Below, in pieces: positions 1 to 7,346 of a stretch of DNA of 10,365 nt; position 1 is the first letter of the stretch, and every line of letters starts with the position of its first letter. Position numbers and translations under genes: made by a program. The DNA is from an uncultured Rhodospirillaceae bacterium (GTDB taxonomy: Bacteria > Pseudomonadota > Alphaproteobacteria > Thalassobaculales > Thalassobaculaceae): assembly GCA_937891725.1 (NCBI GenBank), contig CALAHL010000233.1, positions 1 through 10,365 of the forward strand, read 5' to 3'. The notes beneath the pieces were generated by a model. That model saw only the letters and a list, made by a program, of their open reading frames with translations. It was not told where the DNA came from and did no database searches.

Positions 1-1682
1 CCGCCAAGATCACCCGGTTCCGTCCCGCATGCTTGGCCCGATAGAGTGCCGCATCGGCCGGCGAAATCAACTGGTCGAGGCTCACGAAAATTCCGGGCGC
101 GCGGGTCAGCCCGACGCTCACCGTGTGCTGGATCGCTATGTCGGCGTGACGTGTCGGCTTGGTGGCGAAAGCGATCCTGATGCGCTCGCACACCGAAACC
201 GCGATTTCTGCCGATCCCGCCTCGAACAATATAACGAATTCCTCGCCGCCGATGCGGCAGGTCGTGTCCGATTGACGAGCATGCTCCCGAAGGAGATCGG
301 CAAATCGCATCAGTACCGAGTCACCGGCCGCGTGGCCGTGGGTATCGTTGACGTGCTTGAACCGGTCGATATCGAAGAGGGCGACCCACCAGGTATCGCG
401 GGCCTCCAGGCCCATGACTGCACTTGCCATTGCTTCCAGGCCGCGCCGATTCAGCAGACGCGTCAGCGGGTCGATGCGGGACTCGACGGCGGCCTGGTCG
501 CGCTCGTTCTGGAGATTGCGGACCGAGAATGCGACCGACAATGTCAGGATCAGCACCTCAACCAACGTGACCAGTGATAAGGCCTGGTAGGTCTGCGCGG
601 CGGTCCAGTCTATCGGAAGGGCATCGAACCCGACCAGAAGGAAGACGGAAATGCCGGTCAGCCCTACGATCGACCACGCCAAAGCGAAAAGCGCAGTTGA
701 AAGATCACGGTAACGCCAAGCGATCAGGATCGATATGACCATGATCCAAAACGGCACCAGCAGCGCGACCATCGAGCATGGAATCGTTATGGCTTTCGGA
801 AGCCCCAAGAGAGCGATCAGACCAAGCACCAAGAGCGTGCAGCCGATCAACCGGGTGATCTTAGCGATTCGTGGCATCCGCCTGGGTAGCTCGAGATGAG
901 CGACGGCGAACAGGGCGGCGAAGCCGAACGCCAGCAACGCCATCGGCTGGAAACCGACATGGTGCGCGGCCACCGCATCCCAGAACACAAACTGATACGC
1001 CAGACCATAGAAACCCAGAATCAGACAACCGGAAAACCCGAGATATCCAGAATAGAGCAGCAACTGCCACCGCTGCATGGCCAGGGCAAAAATGGCCCAG
1101 GTTACCGCCATTGTAATCAGGATGGTGGCGATCACGGCAAATTCCACAGAGTAGGAAACCGCGTGGCGTTCGAAGCTATGGGCGTCCCAGAGCCGCAGCG
1201 CCAAAGTCATCGGTTGCGGATCGAACATTTCGATGCCGACCGTCACGAGCGCTCGTTCGCCGGGTGCCAGCGTCCCGCGATAGGCGAGACCGGGGTACTC
1301 CACCTGACGTGCCTCGAACGGCAGATCATTCCCCAAGACGGTGTCGGATCGCCCGCCGCTCGAACTCTCGACGGACACGCGCAACCGGTCCAGGAATGCT
1401 ATGTCATGGCTCAGGACATAGGTCCGGCTCCGGTCGGCGGAGTTCGTGAGGCTAAAGCGCAGCAGAAAATTATCGTCGGTAAATCCCCGCTCGATCCCGT
1501 CGCGGTCGAGCGGCGTCCAGATCCCACTGCCGACAACGGAAACTTCGGCCTGTCCGGTGAGGTAGGTTCCGTCGTGGTCGCCCCCCGATATCTATCGGTG
1601 CCAACCCGTCAGCGCGCGTGCTCGCGCTTCCCAGACAGACCAGGGTCACCAAGACGGCAAACAAAATAAATGGGAGCTTCAC
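1..1682 (-). CDS. 7TM-DISM diguanylate cyclase (GGDEF), frameshifted near N-terminus, partial at left edge
   Basis: Membrane sensor predicted to make cyclic-di-GMP from two GTP. A GTG start at 1682 opens a convincing signal peptide (MKLPFILFAVLVTLVCLG, then STRA before D25). After residue 34 this frame turns into arginine-rich nonsense and stops near 1470. The next frame is open without a stop from about 1590 to the left edge, and an in-frame TAG at 1592-1594 means it has no start of its own there. The frames join at six G at 1581-1586: removing one G gives one continuous protein with 560 visible residues. It has a periplasmic 7TMR-DISMED2-like domain (about 28-175), seven hydrophobic helices (about 180-385), then GGDEF: DPLTRLLNRRG from D404, FDID metal site (D437), RQSD inhibitory I-site (469-472) and GGEEF (478-482). 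RxxD lies exactly five residues before GGEEF, as in PleD. Only the last few residues are missing. The break could be a real mutation, slippage or a sequencing error. If real, export of the sensor domain is lost. Confidence 0.88.
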
Positions 1683-1767
1683 CTCAGGCGACCTGTCCGG
1701 TGATTTTGGAGTTCGACCGTAGCTCTGTACGCACCGCCGTCTAGGTGGGCAAGTCTGCGGTGTGGGG

Positions 1768-1790
1768 TTGGTTCAGGCTGACCGAACCAA
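1768..1790 (-). other. Short hairpin over the LysR stop codon
   Basis: A 7-bp inverted repeat, TTGGTTC (1768-1774) and GAACCAA (1784-1790) with a 9-base loop, spans the stop codon of the LysR gene. Transcribed leftward, it is followed by C-rich sequence instead of a U-tract, so it is not a clear intrinsic terminator. It may stabilise the 3' end, or be chance. The rest of the 90-bp gap to the cyclase gene shows no obvious terminator, so read-through into the cyclase gene is possible. Confidence 0.25.
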
Positions 1791-2708
1791 TGTTGGACGC
1801 GCGCCGACCCCTACGCCCGGGTCCCGCCCTTCCAACTCCGTCCGACGGTCGCGGAACAGGCGGATCAGTTCATCCATCACGATCCGGATTTTCGGCACCG
1901 CGCGCAAGTCCTCATGTACCAGAAGCCACTGCGCGGTCGTCGCCTCCTCCAGGATCGGAGAGAGCCGGGTCAGCCGCGGATCGGTGTCGCCCAGAAAACA
2001 GGGGAGCACGCCGACCCCGTTGCCGCCACGGATCGCGTTGGCCAGCACCACGCCGTTATTGGTACGCAGCTCCGATTTCCGATTGCCGAGCAACCGGCTC
2101 TGCCAGGCCTGGCCGGGCATGTATTGGTGGTCATCGTCGAACCCGACCCAGGGGAGCTCCTTGAGGTCTTCAAGCCAAGTTTCGGCGTAATCCGAGAACG
2201 CGACCGCCCCATAGACCGCGTGCGCGACCATGCCGATCTTGCGGCCGATCAGGTTGGCGTGATCTGGAACCCGGCTCCGAATCATCAGATCCGCCTCACG
2301 CTTGGACAGATTGGCCGACATATGGGTGACGGTGATCTCGAACTCGATACAGCGATGGTTGGCCCGCACCTCGGTCAGATGACGGGTCATGAATTCCGCC
2401 AGGGTCTCGTCGATCGAGATCCGCACGGTCCCGAGATGATCGCCTGACAGCCCGTCATTGCGACGTTGGAAGGCGAGTGAGGCCGCCTCCATCGCCTTCA
2501 CGTCGTGCAGCAGTTCGAGAGCCTTTTCGGTCGGCTGGAACCGGTCCGGGTACTGGTCGAAGAGGCGGGTCCCCAACTCGCTCTCCAACGCCTTGATGCG
2601 GCGCGAAATCGTGGGATGGCTGACCCGCAGCCGCTTGGCGGCTCCGCTGAGCGTGCCTTCCTCGGCCAGGGCCAGAAACACCCGGAGATTGTCCCAATCG
2701 CTGATCAT
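1773..2708 (-). CDS. LysR-family transcriptional regulator
   Basis: DNA-binding regulator of 311 residues from the ATG at 2708, the usual length for LysR proteins. The N-terminus holds the winged helix-turn-helix: WDNLRVFLALAEEGTLSGAA (5-24), then the recognition helix region VSHPTISRRIKALE (29-42) and ELGTRLF (44-50). The rest is the periplasmic-binding-protein-like effector domain. A TTG at 2780 in the same frame would add 24 residues (EEIDDPVNEIV...). I prefer the ATG because LysR proteins normally start a few residues before this helix and because the extension would run through the inverted repeats of the control region. Neither start has a strong Shine-Dalgarno sequence. The C-terminus has an arginine-rich tail with no evident function. 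The gene is divergent from the ABC exporter across 133 bp, the classical arrangement in which a LysR protein controls the neighbouring operon and itself. The ligand cannot be inferred. Confidence 0.9.
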   Translation of the reverse strand: MISDWDNLRVFLALAEEGTLSGAAKRLRVSHPTISRRIKALESELGTRLFDQYPDRFQPTEKALELLHDVKAMEAASLAFQRRNDGLSGDHLGTVRISIDETLAEFMTRHLTEVRANHRCIEFEITVTHMSANLSKREADLMIRSRVPDHANLIGRKIGMVAHAVYGAVAFSDYAETWLEDLKELPWVGFDDDHQYMPGQAWQSRLLGNRKSELRTNNGVVLANAIRGGNGVGVLPCFLGDTDPRLTRLSPILEEATTAQWLLVHEDLRAVPKIRIVMDELIRLFRDRRTELEGRDPGVGVGARPTLVRSA

Positions 2709-2729
2709 GGCGGTATCATGCCAGAAGGT

Positions 2730-2787
2730 TTCGGCATTGGGGTGAACAATTTCGTTCACGGGGTCATCGATTTCTTCCAATGCCGAA
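2730..2787. repeat. 11-bp inverted repeat pair A/A' (TTCGGCATTGG / CCAATGCCGAA)
   Basis: The arms TTCGGCATTGG at 2730-2740 and CCAATGCCGAA at 2777-2787 are exact reverse complements, 36 bases apart. They enclose the GTGAAC/GTTCAC palindrome. Such spaced arms could be two operator half-sites that are looped together, or a stem in a leader RNA of either divergent transcript. Confidence 0.6.
2742..2759. promoter_or_regulatory. Perfect palindrome GTGAAC-N6-GTTCAC, candidate operator
   Basis: Two perfect 6-base arms, GTGAAC (2742-2747) and GTTCAC (2754-2759), flank six bases (AATTTC). The centre is about 92 bp before the exporter start and 42 bp before the LysR ATG. Its symmetry, compactness and position fit a dimeric regulator site, most simply that of the adjacent LysR protein. 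It does not show the textbook T-N11-A pattern cleanly, so another regulator is possible. Confidence 0.45.
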
Positions 2788-2795
2788 CGAAATTG
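2747..2795. repeat. 11-bp inverted repeat pair B/B' (CAATTTCGTTC / GAACGAAATTG)
   Basis: The arms CAATTTCGTTC at 2747-2757 and GAACGAAATTG at 2785-2795 are exact reverse complements. B overlaps the right part of the 2742-2759 palindrome, and B' shares its first three bases (GAA, 2785-2787) with the right arm of pair A/A'. The two pairs are therefore interleaved (A, B, A', B') and could not both form as simple hairpins. Confidence 0.6.
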
Positions 2796-2841
2796 AAACG
2801 ACTAGCAATAGGGCAATCGGGTCCGCAGCGGAGAACGTGTC

Positions 2842-5800
2842 ATGCATTTCGAGCCGAAGCTTTGGGTGTTCACCGAAGGGGTGCGCTGGCGGATCGCCGG
2901 AGCGGTGGCGATCGGGCTTGCCGCAGTCGGGCTGGGGATCGCACGTCTGGCGCTGCTGGGTTGGCTGATCTCGCGGGTCTATGCCGGTGACGACCTCAGC
3001 CAGTTGGCCGGGCCGATCGCCCTGGTTGCGGCGGCCATGGTGCTGCGCGGGGTCTTCGAGCAATGGCGCGCGATGGTGGCCCATGAGACGGCGGCGCAGG
3101 TTCAACGCAAGCTGCGTCTCAAGCTGGTCGAAAAGGTTGCGGAACTTGGGCCCGGGCATATCGGCGCCCAACGCTCCGGCGATCTGACCATGACCCTGGT
3201 CGATGGGGTCGAGCAGCTGGAGACTTATTTCGGCAAATACATCCCGCAGATGCTGGTCACGCTGCTGACCCCGATATTGATCTTCGGCTTCGTGGTCTTT
3301 CTGGACGCCTGGGTGGCCGCGACCATGGTACTGTTTGCCTTTCTCGCTCTGTTCCTGCCGGCACTCTGGCACAAATGGAACACCAATTCCGCCAAGGCGC
3401 GCTCGGCCGCCTATTCCGAATTCGCCTCCGAACTTCTGGACTCGATTCAAGGCATTGCAACCCTGAAGGCGTTCGGACGGTCGCGGGAGCGAGCGGCCAG
3501 CCTGGAGACCAAGGCGCATGCGCTGTTCCAGGCGACCATGTGGGTGCTTGGGGCCAACACATTGGCGCGCGGCATCTCCGATACCATGATCGCGCTCGGG
3601 GCTGCGGCGGCGCTGGCCTTGGGGGCTTACCGGGTCGATGCGGGCGCAATGGACCTGACGGCACTGCTGATGATCCTGATGGTTGGTATTGAGATGTTCC
3701 GACCGATGAGGGATCTGCGCACCGTGCTGCACGAAGGCATGGTGGGCCTGTCCGCCGCTTACGCGATCCACCGGGTGATGGATGCCGAGCCGCTGGTGGC
3801 AGACGCCCCTGCGCGTACGGTCGAGACCCTTGAACCGTCGGTGACCTTCGAAGGCGTACGATTCGCCTATCCGGGTACCGAGCGGGCGATCCACAAGGAT
3901 CTGTCCTTCACGGTCAAACCAGGTGAGCGGGTTGGCTTCGTCGGACCCAGCGGGATCGGTAAATCCTCGATCGTGCGGCTGCTGCTGCGGTTCTACGATC
4001 CGGATGCGGGCACGGTCCGGATCGGCGGTGAGGATCTTAAATCGCTGCCGATGTCGGAAATCCGGTCCCGGGTTGCGGTGGTGCAGCAGGATGCGTTCCT
4101 GTTCCACGGCACGATCGGCGAAAACATCCGCATGGGGCGTCCGGACGCCTCTGAGGAGGACCTGATCGCCGCTGCCAGGGCCGCAAACATCCATGATTTC
4201 GTCACCGGACTGCACCAGGGCTACGACACCATGGTCGGCGAGAAGGGGATCAAGCTGTCGGGTGGACAGCGTCAACGGGTGGCGATCGCGCGGGCGCTCC
4301 TGCGGGACGCGCCGATCCTGATCCTGGATGAGGCCTTGTCGGCGGTCGATGCGGAGAACGAGGCGACGATCCAGGCGGCCTTGGACGTTCTGATGCAGGG
4401 GCGCACCACGCTGGTCCTCGCCCATCGTCTGTCCAGCGTGATCGATTGCGACCGGATCCTGGTCCTTGAGGACGGTGCTGTGGTCGAGGAGGGCCAGCAT
4501 GCCGATTTGATCGGCAAGGACGGGGTTTATGCCACCCTGATGGCGGAACAGGCCCGGGATGCGGACGGCACCGACGACGTGTTCGACCGGCCAAAGGTCT
4601 CGCCCGATGCGGCCGCGACGGCTGCCGTTCAGGCCGGCAATCAATCCACCGCCGCTGATATGCTGGGTGCGCCGACCGAGGGTATCGTCCGGGCGGACGG
4701 GCTCGGGTGGGGGCGGCTGGTGGTCCTGCTGATGGCGATGATCGGGCCCTGGTGGCAGCGTATGACCTGGACCTTCGTGTTCGGTGTCACCCGGGTGCTC
4801 GCTTTCATCGGTGTCGGCGTGGTCAGCGCGCTGATCGTGATGGCGCTGAAGCAGGGGGAGCCATGGGGGTATCTGATCCCGTGGCTGTTCGTCACCGCAC
4901 CCCTGGCCGGTATCCTGCACTGGGCCGAGTCCTGGTTGGCCCACGATGTGGCGTTCCGGTTGCTGGCCGAGATGCGGATCAACATCTTCAACATCCTCGA
5001 CAAGCTGGCGCCGGCCTATCTGGTGCGGCGGCGGACCGGCGACCTGATGGGCATCGCGACCCACGACATCGAACTGGTCGAGTATTTCTTCGCGCACACG
5101 GTGGTTCCGGCCTTCGTCGCCCTGCTGGTGCCGACGGCCGTGCTGGTGATTCTCGGCATGGCGAACATCTGGCTGGCGGTCGCTCTTGTCCCGTTCCTGT
5201 TGGCGGTTGGGGTGAGCCCGTGGCTGATGCGGGGGCGGGTCGACACGCTCGGCTCCCAGGCGCGAGAGGCGTCGGGCGAGCTGGCAGCCCATGCGGTCGA
5301 CACGATCCAGGGTTTGGGCGAGGTGGTCGCCAATGGCCGAGAGCAGGACCGAGCCGCCGAGTTCGACCGGCTGACCGCGCGCCACGCCGAGTTGCGTCTG
5401 CCATTCTTCCGGGAATTGACGGCGCAACACAGCCTTTTGGAAGTACTGACCGGCCTCGGCGGTTTGGCGGTTGTGACGGTGGGAGCCGGTTTGGCAAGCA
5501 GTGGCGCGATCGACCCGACCATCCTTCCGTTGCTGACCTTGCTGGCCCTGGCGGCATTTCTGCCGGTGTCCGAGATCGCCCAGGTGGGACGCCAGCTGGC
5601 CGACACGTTGGGCGCGACCCGGCGCATCCATGCGGTTGAGATCGAGCAGCCGGTCGTGTCCGACGGACCCGGTGCCACCGGTGTGGTCTCCCGGACCGCC
5701 GGGGCCGAGATGGAACTGGTCGACGTCACCTTCCGCTATCCTGGCACCTCGCGGCCGGCCTTGGACAAGGTTTCGTTCTCGGCCTCCCCTGGGGATACCG

Positions 5801-6453
5801 TGGCCTTGGTCGGCCCCAGCGGCGCCGGCAAGACCACGACGGCACAGTTGCTGATGCGGTTCTGGGACCCGGAGAGCGGGACCGTCACCTTGGACGGGAC
5901 CGATCTGCGGGACTACCGGTTGGATCAGGTGCGGGACCGGACGGCGCTGGTCGCGCAGGAAACCTATCTGTTCAACGACACGCTCGAGGCCAATATCCGG
6001 ATTGCCAAGCCAGATGCGACGCAGGGCGAGATCCTCGCCGCCGTTGAGAATGCCGCATTGGGCGATCTGCTGGCGCAACTGCCCGAAGGGTTGGCGACCG
6101 GGGTTGGCGAACGCGGCTCTCGCCTGTCGGGCGGGCAACGACAGCGGGTGGCGATCGCCCGGGCCTTCCTGAAGGATGCCCCGGTGCTGATCTTGGATGA
6201 GGCGACCAGCCATCTGGATGCGGTCAACGAACAGCTGGTGCGCAAGGCGCTGGTGCGGCTGCAGAAAGGCCGGACCACCTTCGTCATCGCCCACCGGCTA
6301 TCGACAGTGCGGGAAGCGGACCGGATTGTCGTGTTGGACGGCGGCCGGGTGGTGGAAATTGGAACCCACGATGCGCTGCTGGCCAAGGGCGGACTCTATG
6401 CTCGACTGGTGGGCCGGCAGATGGCCGGCGCCCGGGCGAGTGCGGCGGAATAG
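2842..6453 (+). CDS. Fused CydDC-like ABC exporter (TMD-NBD-TMD-NBD)
   Basis: A complete type I ABC exporter in one 1203-residue chain, predicted to use ATP to move a substrate across the inner membrane. Half 1 has a membrane domain (about 15-300) and an ATPase with Walker A GPSGIGKS (368-375), Q-loop QQD (415-417), LSGGQ (472-476), Walker B LILDE (493-497) and switch His528. After a linker (about 560-620) half 2 has a second membrane domain (about 625-930) and an ATPase with GPSGAGKT (991-998), Q1039, LSGGQ (1095-1099), LILDE (1116-1120) and His1151. Both Walker B glutamates are present, so both ATP sites look competent. The membrane domains, such as the LETYFGKYIPQM stretch in half 1, remind me of the CydDC/thiol-exporter group, in which the halves are usually separate genes of about 550-590 residues. 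No cytochrome bd genes are in view, so the substrate is unknown. The start has GGAG 8 bases upstream. It probably leads an operon with the SDR and flavoprotein. Confidence 0.93.
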   Translation: MHFEPKLWVFTEGVRWRIAGAVAIGLAAVGLGIARLALLGWLISRVYAGDDLSQLAGPIALVAAAMVLRGVFEQWRAMVAHETAAQVQRKLRLKLVEKVAELGPGHIGAQRSGDLTMTLVDGVEQLETYFGKYIPQMLVTLLTPILIFGFVVFLDAWVAATMVLFAFLALFLPALWHKWNTNSAKARSAAYSEFASELLDSIQGIATLKAFGRSRERAASLETKAHALFQATMWVLGANTLARGISDTMIALGAAAALALGAYRVDAGAMDLTALLMILMVGIEMFRPMRDLRTVLHEGMVGLSAAYAIHRVMDAEPLVADAPARTVETLEPSVTFEGVRFAYPGTERAIHKDLSFTVKPGERVGFVGPSGIGKSSIVRLLLRFYDPDAGTVRIGGEDLKSLPMSEIRSRVAVVQQDAFLFHGTIGENIRMGRPDASEEDLIAAARAANIHDFVTGLHQGYDTMVGEKGIKLSGGQRQRVAIARALLRDAPILILDEALSAVDAENEATIQAALDVLMQGRTTLVLAHRLSSVIDCDRILVLEDGAVVEEGQHADLIGKDGVYATLMAEQARDADGTDDVFDRPKVSPDAAATAAVQAGNQSTAADMLGAPTEGIVRADGLGWGRLVVLLMAMIGPWWQRMTWTFVFGVTRVLAFIGVGVVSALIVMALKQGEPWGYLIPWLFVTAPLAGILHWAESWLAHDVAFRLLAEMRINIFNILDKLAPAYLVRRRTGDLMGIATHDIELVEYFFAHTVVPAFVALLVPTAVLVILGMANIWLAVALVPFLLAVGVSPWLMRGRVDTLGSQAREASGELAAHAVDTIQGLGEVVANGREQDRAAEFDRLTARHAELRLPFFRELTAQHSLLEVLTGLGGLAVVTVGAGLASSGAIDPTILPLLTLLALAAFLPVSEIAQVGRQLADTLGATRRIHAVEIEQPVVSDGPGATGVVSRTAGAEMELVDVTFRYPGTSRPALDKVSFSASPGDTVALVGPSGAGKTTTAQLLMRFWDPESGTVTLDGTDLRDYRLDQVRDRTALVAQETYLFNDTLEANIRIAKPDATQGEILAAVENAALGDLLAQLPEGLATGVGERGSRLSGGQRQRVAIARAFLKDAPVLILDEATSHLDAVNEQLVRKALVRLQKGRTTFVIAHRLSTVREADRIVVLDGGRVVEIGTHDALLAKGGLYARLVGRQMAGARASAAE

Positions 6454-6542
6454 GTGCGGGTGGCGCGGGAACCGGGATCGACAAGGTGCGGATGACGTCG
6501 GATGATCGGCGGACAGGGCTCTCATCAAAGAAGGACCATCCA

Positions 6543-7346
6543 ATGAACGATCTGACGGGGAAGGTGGCGCTGATTTCCGGTGCGGCACGGGGTATCGGCG
6601 GGCAGGCGGCCCGGCGTATGGCGGAAGCTGGGGCATCGGTCGTGATCGGGGATGTCCGCGATGAGCTGGGCGCGGCGACGGCGGCTGAGATCGCCAAGGC
6701 CGGTGGCCGGTGCAGCTTCGTACATCTCGATGTCAGCACCGAGGACAGCTGGCAGGCAGCGATCGACCATGCGGTCTCGACCTATGGCAAGCTTGATATC
6801 CTGGTGAACAACGCGGGGGTTTTCTTCGGAAAGTCGATCGAGGAAATCGAGTTCGAAGAGTGGGAGCGCCTGGTCTCGGTCAATCTGACCGGCGTCTTCC
6901 TCGGCACCCGGCTGGCGGCGCCCGCCCTCCGGGAGTCCGGTGCGAAAAGTTCGAAGGGGAGTGTGATCGTCAATCTGTCCTCGATCGCAGGTCTGGTCGG
7001 CTCTCAGCTCGATCCGCTCTACTCCATGACCAAGGGTGGGGTGACCACGTTTACGAAATCGACAGCGCTGTATTTCGGCCGGCGGGGCGATCCGATCCGG
7101 GTGAATTCGGTGCATCCGGGTGTGATCGACACCGATATGGGCGCGCAAACCTTCCAGGCGCGAGCGAACCAGACCCGGAGCAATGATTTCGAGGCCGCCA
7201 AGGCTGTCGGTGCTGCCAGCCATGCGCTCGGCCGGCTTGGGACCGCCGACGAGATCGCACTGGGTGTCGTGTTCCTGGCGTCCGACGATGCGTCCTTCAT
7301 GACCGGTTCCAGTCTGGTGATCGACGGCGGTCTGACGGCGGCTTGA
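6543..7346 (+). CDS. Classical short-chain dehydrogenase/reductase (SDR)
   Basis: NAD(P)-dependent oxidoreductase of 267 residues, the usual length for classical SDRs, acting on an alcohol or carbonyl group. Visible motifs: cofactor loop SGAARGIG (12-19), NNAG (89-92), catalytic Ser147 in NLSS, and YSMTK with Tyr160 and Lys164. Ser147 is 13 residues before Tyr160, as expected. Asp37 at the end of the second strand suggests a preference for NAD(H) over NADP(H). RVNSVHPGVIDTDM and the C-terminal GSSLVIDGG are typical. The pattern is reminiscent of hydroxysteroid and cyclic-alcohol dehydrogenases, but the substrate cannot be read. I chose the ATG at 6543 because AAGGA (6531-6535) precedes it by 7 bases and the motif spacing fits. 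An upstream in-frame start at 6486 adds 19 residues without SDR character. The gene follows the exporter by 89 bp with no terminator and overlaps the next gene by one base. Confidence 0.95.
   Translation: MNDLTGKVALISGAARGIGGQAARRMAEAGASVVIGDVRDELGAATAAEIAKAGGRCSFVHLDVSTEDSWQAAIDHAVSTYGKLDILVNNAGVFFGKSIEEIEFEEWERLVSVNLTGVFLGTRLAAPALRESGAKSSKGSVIVNLSSIAGLVGSQLDPLYSMTKGGVTTFTKSTALYFGRRGDPIRVNSVHPGVIDTDMGAQTFQARANQTRSNDFEAAKAVGAASHALGRLGTADEIALGVVFLASDDASFMTGSSLVIDGGLTAA

Larger units (their letters stand above)
2709..2841. promoter_or_regulatory. Divergent LysR/ABC-exporter control region
   Basis: This 133-bp spacer between two divergent genes must hold both promoters. It contains three inverted repeats, listed separately, packed into 2730-2795. 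A ribosome binding site, GGAG at 2830-2833, sits 8 bases before the exporter ATG. I could not pick out a convincing -35/-10 pair for either gene. LysR proteins usually bind two or more dyads in such spacers, so this is the expected operator region. The assignment rests on position and symmetry only. Confidence 0.6.

Noticed and set aside
896..1669. A plus-strand open frame of 257 codons opposite the cyclase gene
   Set aside because: No recognisable domain. The minus strand encodes the clear DISMED2 and 7TM region of the cyclase.
1683..1772. Gap between the LysR and cyclase genes searched for a promoter or terminator
   Set aside because: Apart from the weak hairpin at its right end I saw no convincing element.
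1914..2447. A plus-strand open frame of 177 codons opposite the LysR gene
   Set aside because: Low-complexity antisense translation with no motif, while the minus strand is a normal LysR protein.
2785..2799. A near match to the alphaproteobacterial LexA box (GAAC-N7-GAAC)
   Set aside because: The second half reads AAAC, one mismatch in a four-base element, and the GAAC is already explained by the exact inverted repeats.
2764..6294. A minus-strand open frame of 1176 codons antisense to almost the whole ABC exporter
   Set aside because: Its translation is rich in Gln, Arg, His, Gly and Pro without domains, helices or motifs, and the plus strand carries a complete ABC protein with all catalytic motifs. 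High GC content removes stops from the antisense frame.
6486..6542. Extended start for the SDR adding 19 residues
   Set aside because: The added residues (MRMTSDDRRTGL...) have no SDR character, and AAGGA sits at the right distance from the ATG at 6543.
6454..6542. Gap between exporter and SDR searched for a terminator or promoter
   Set aside because: No stem with a T-tract and no good -35/-10 pair. Only the SDR ribosome binding site stands out.
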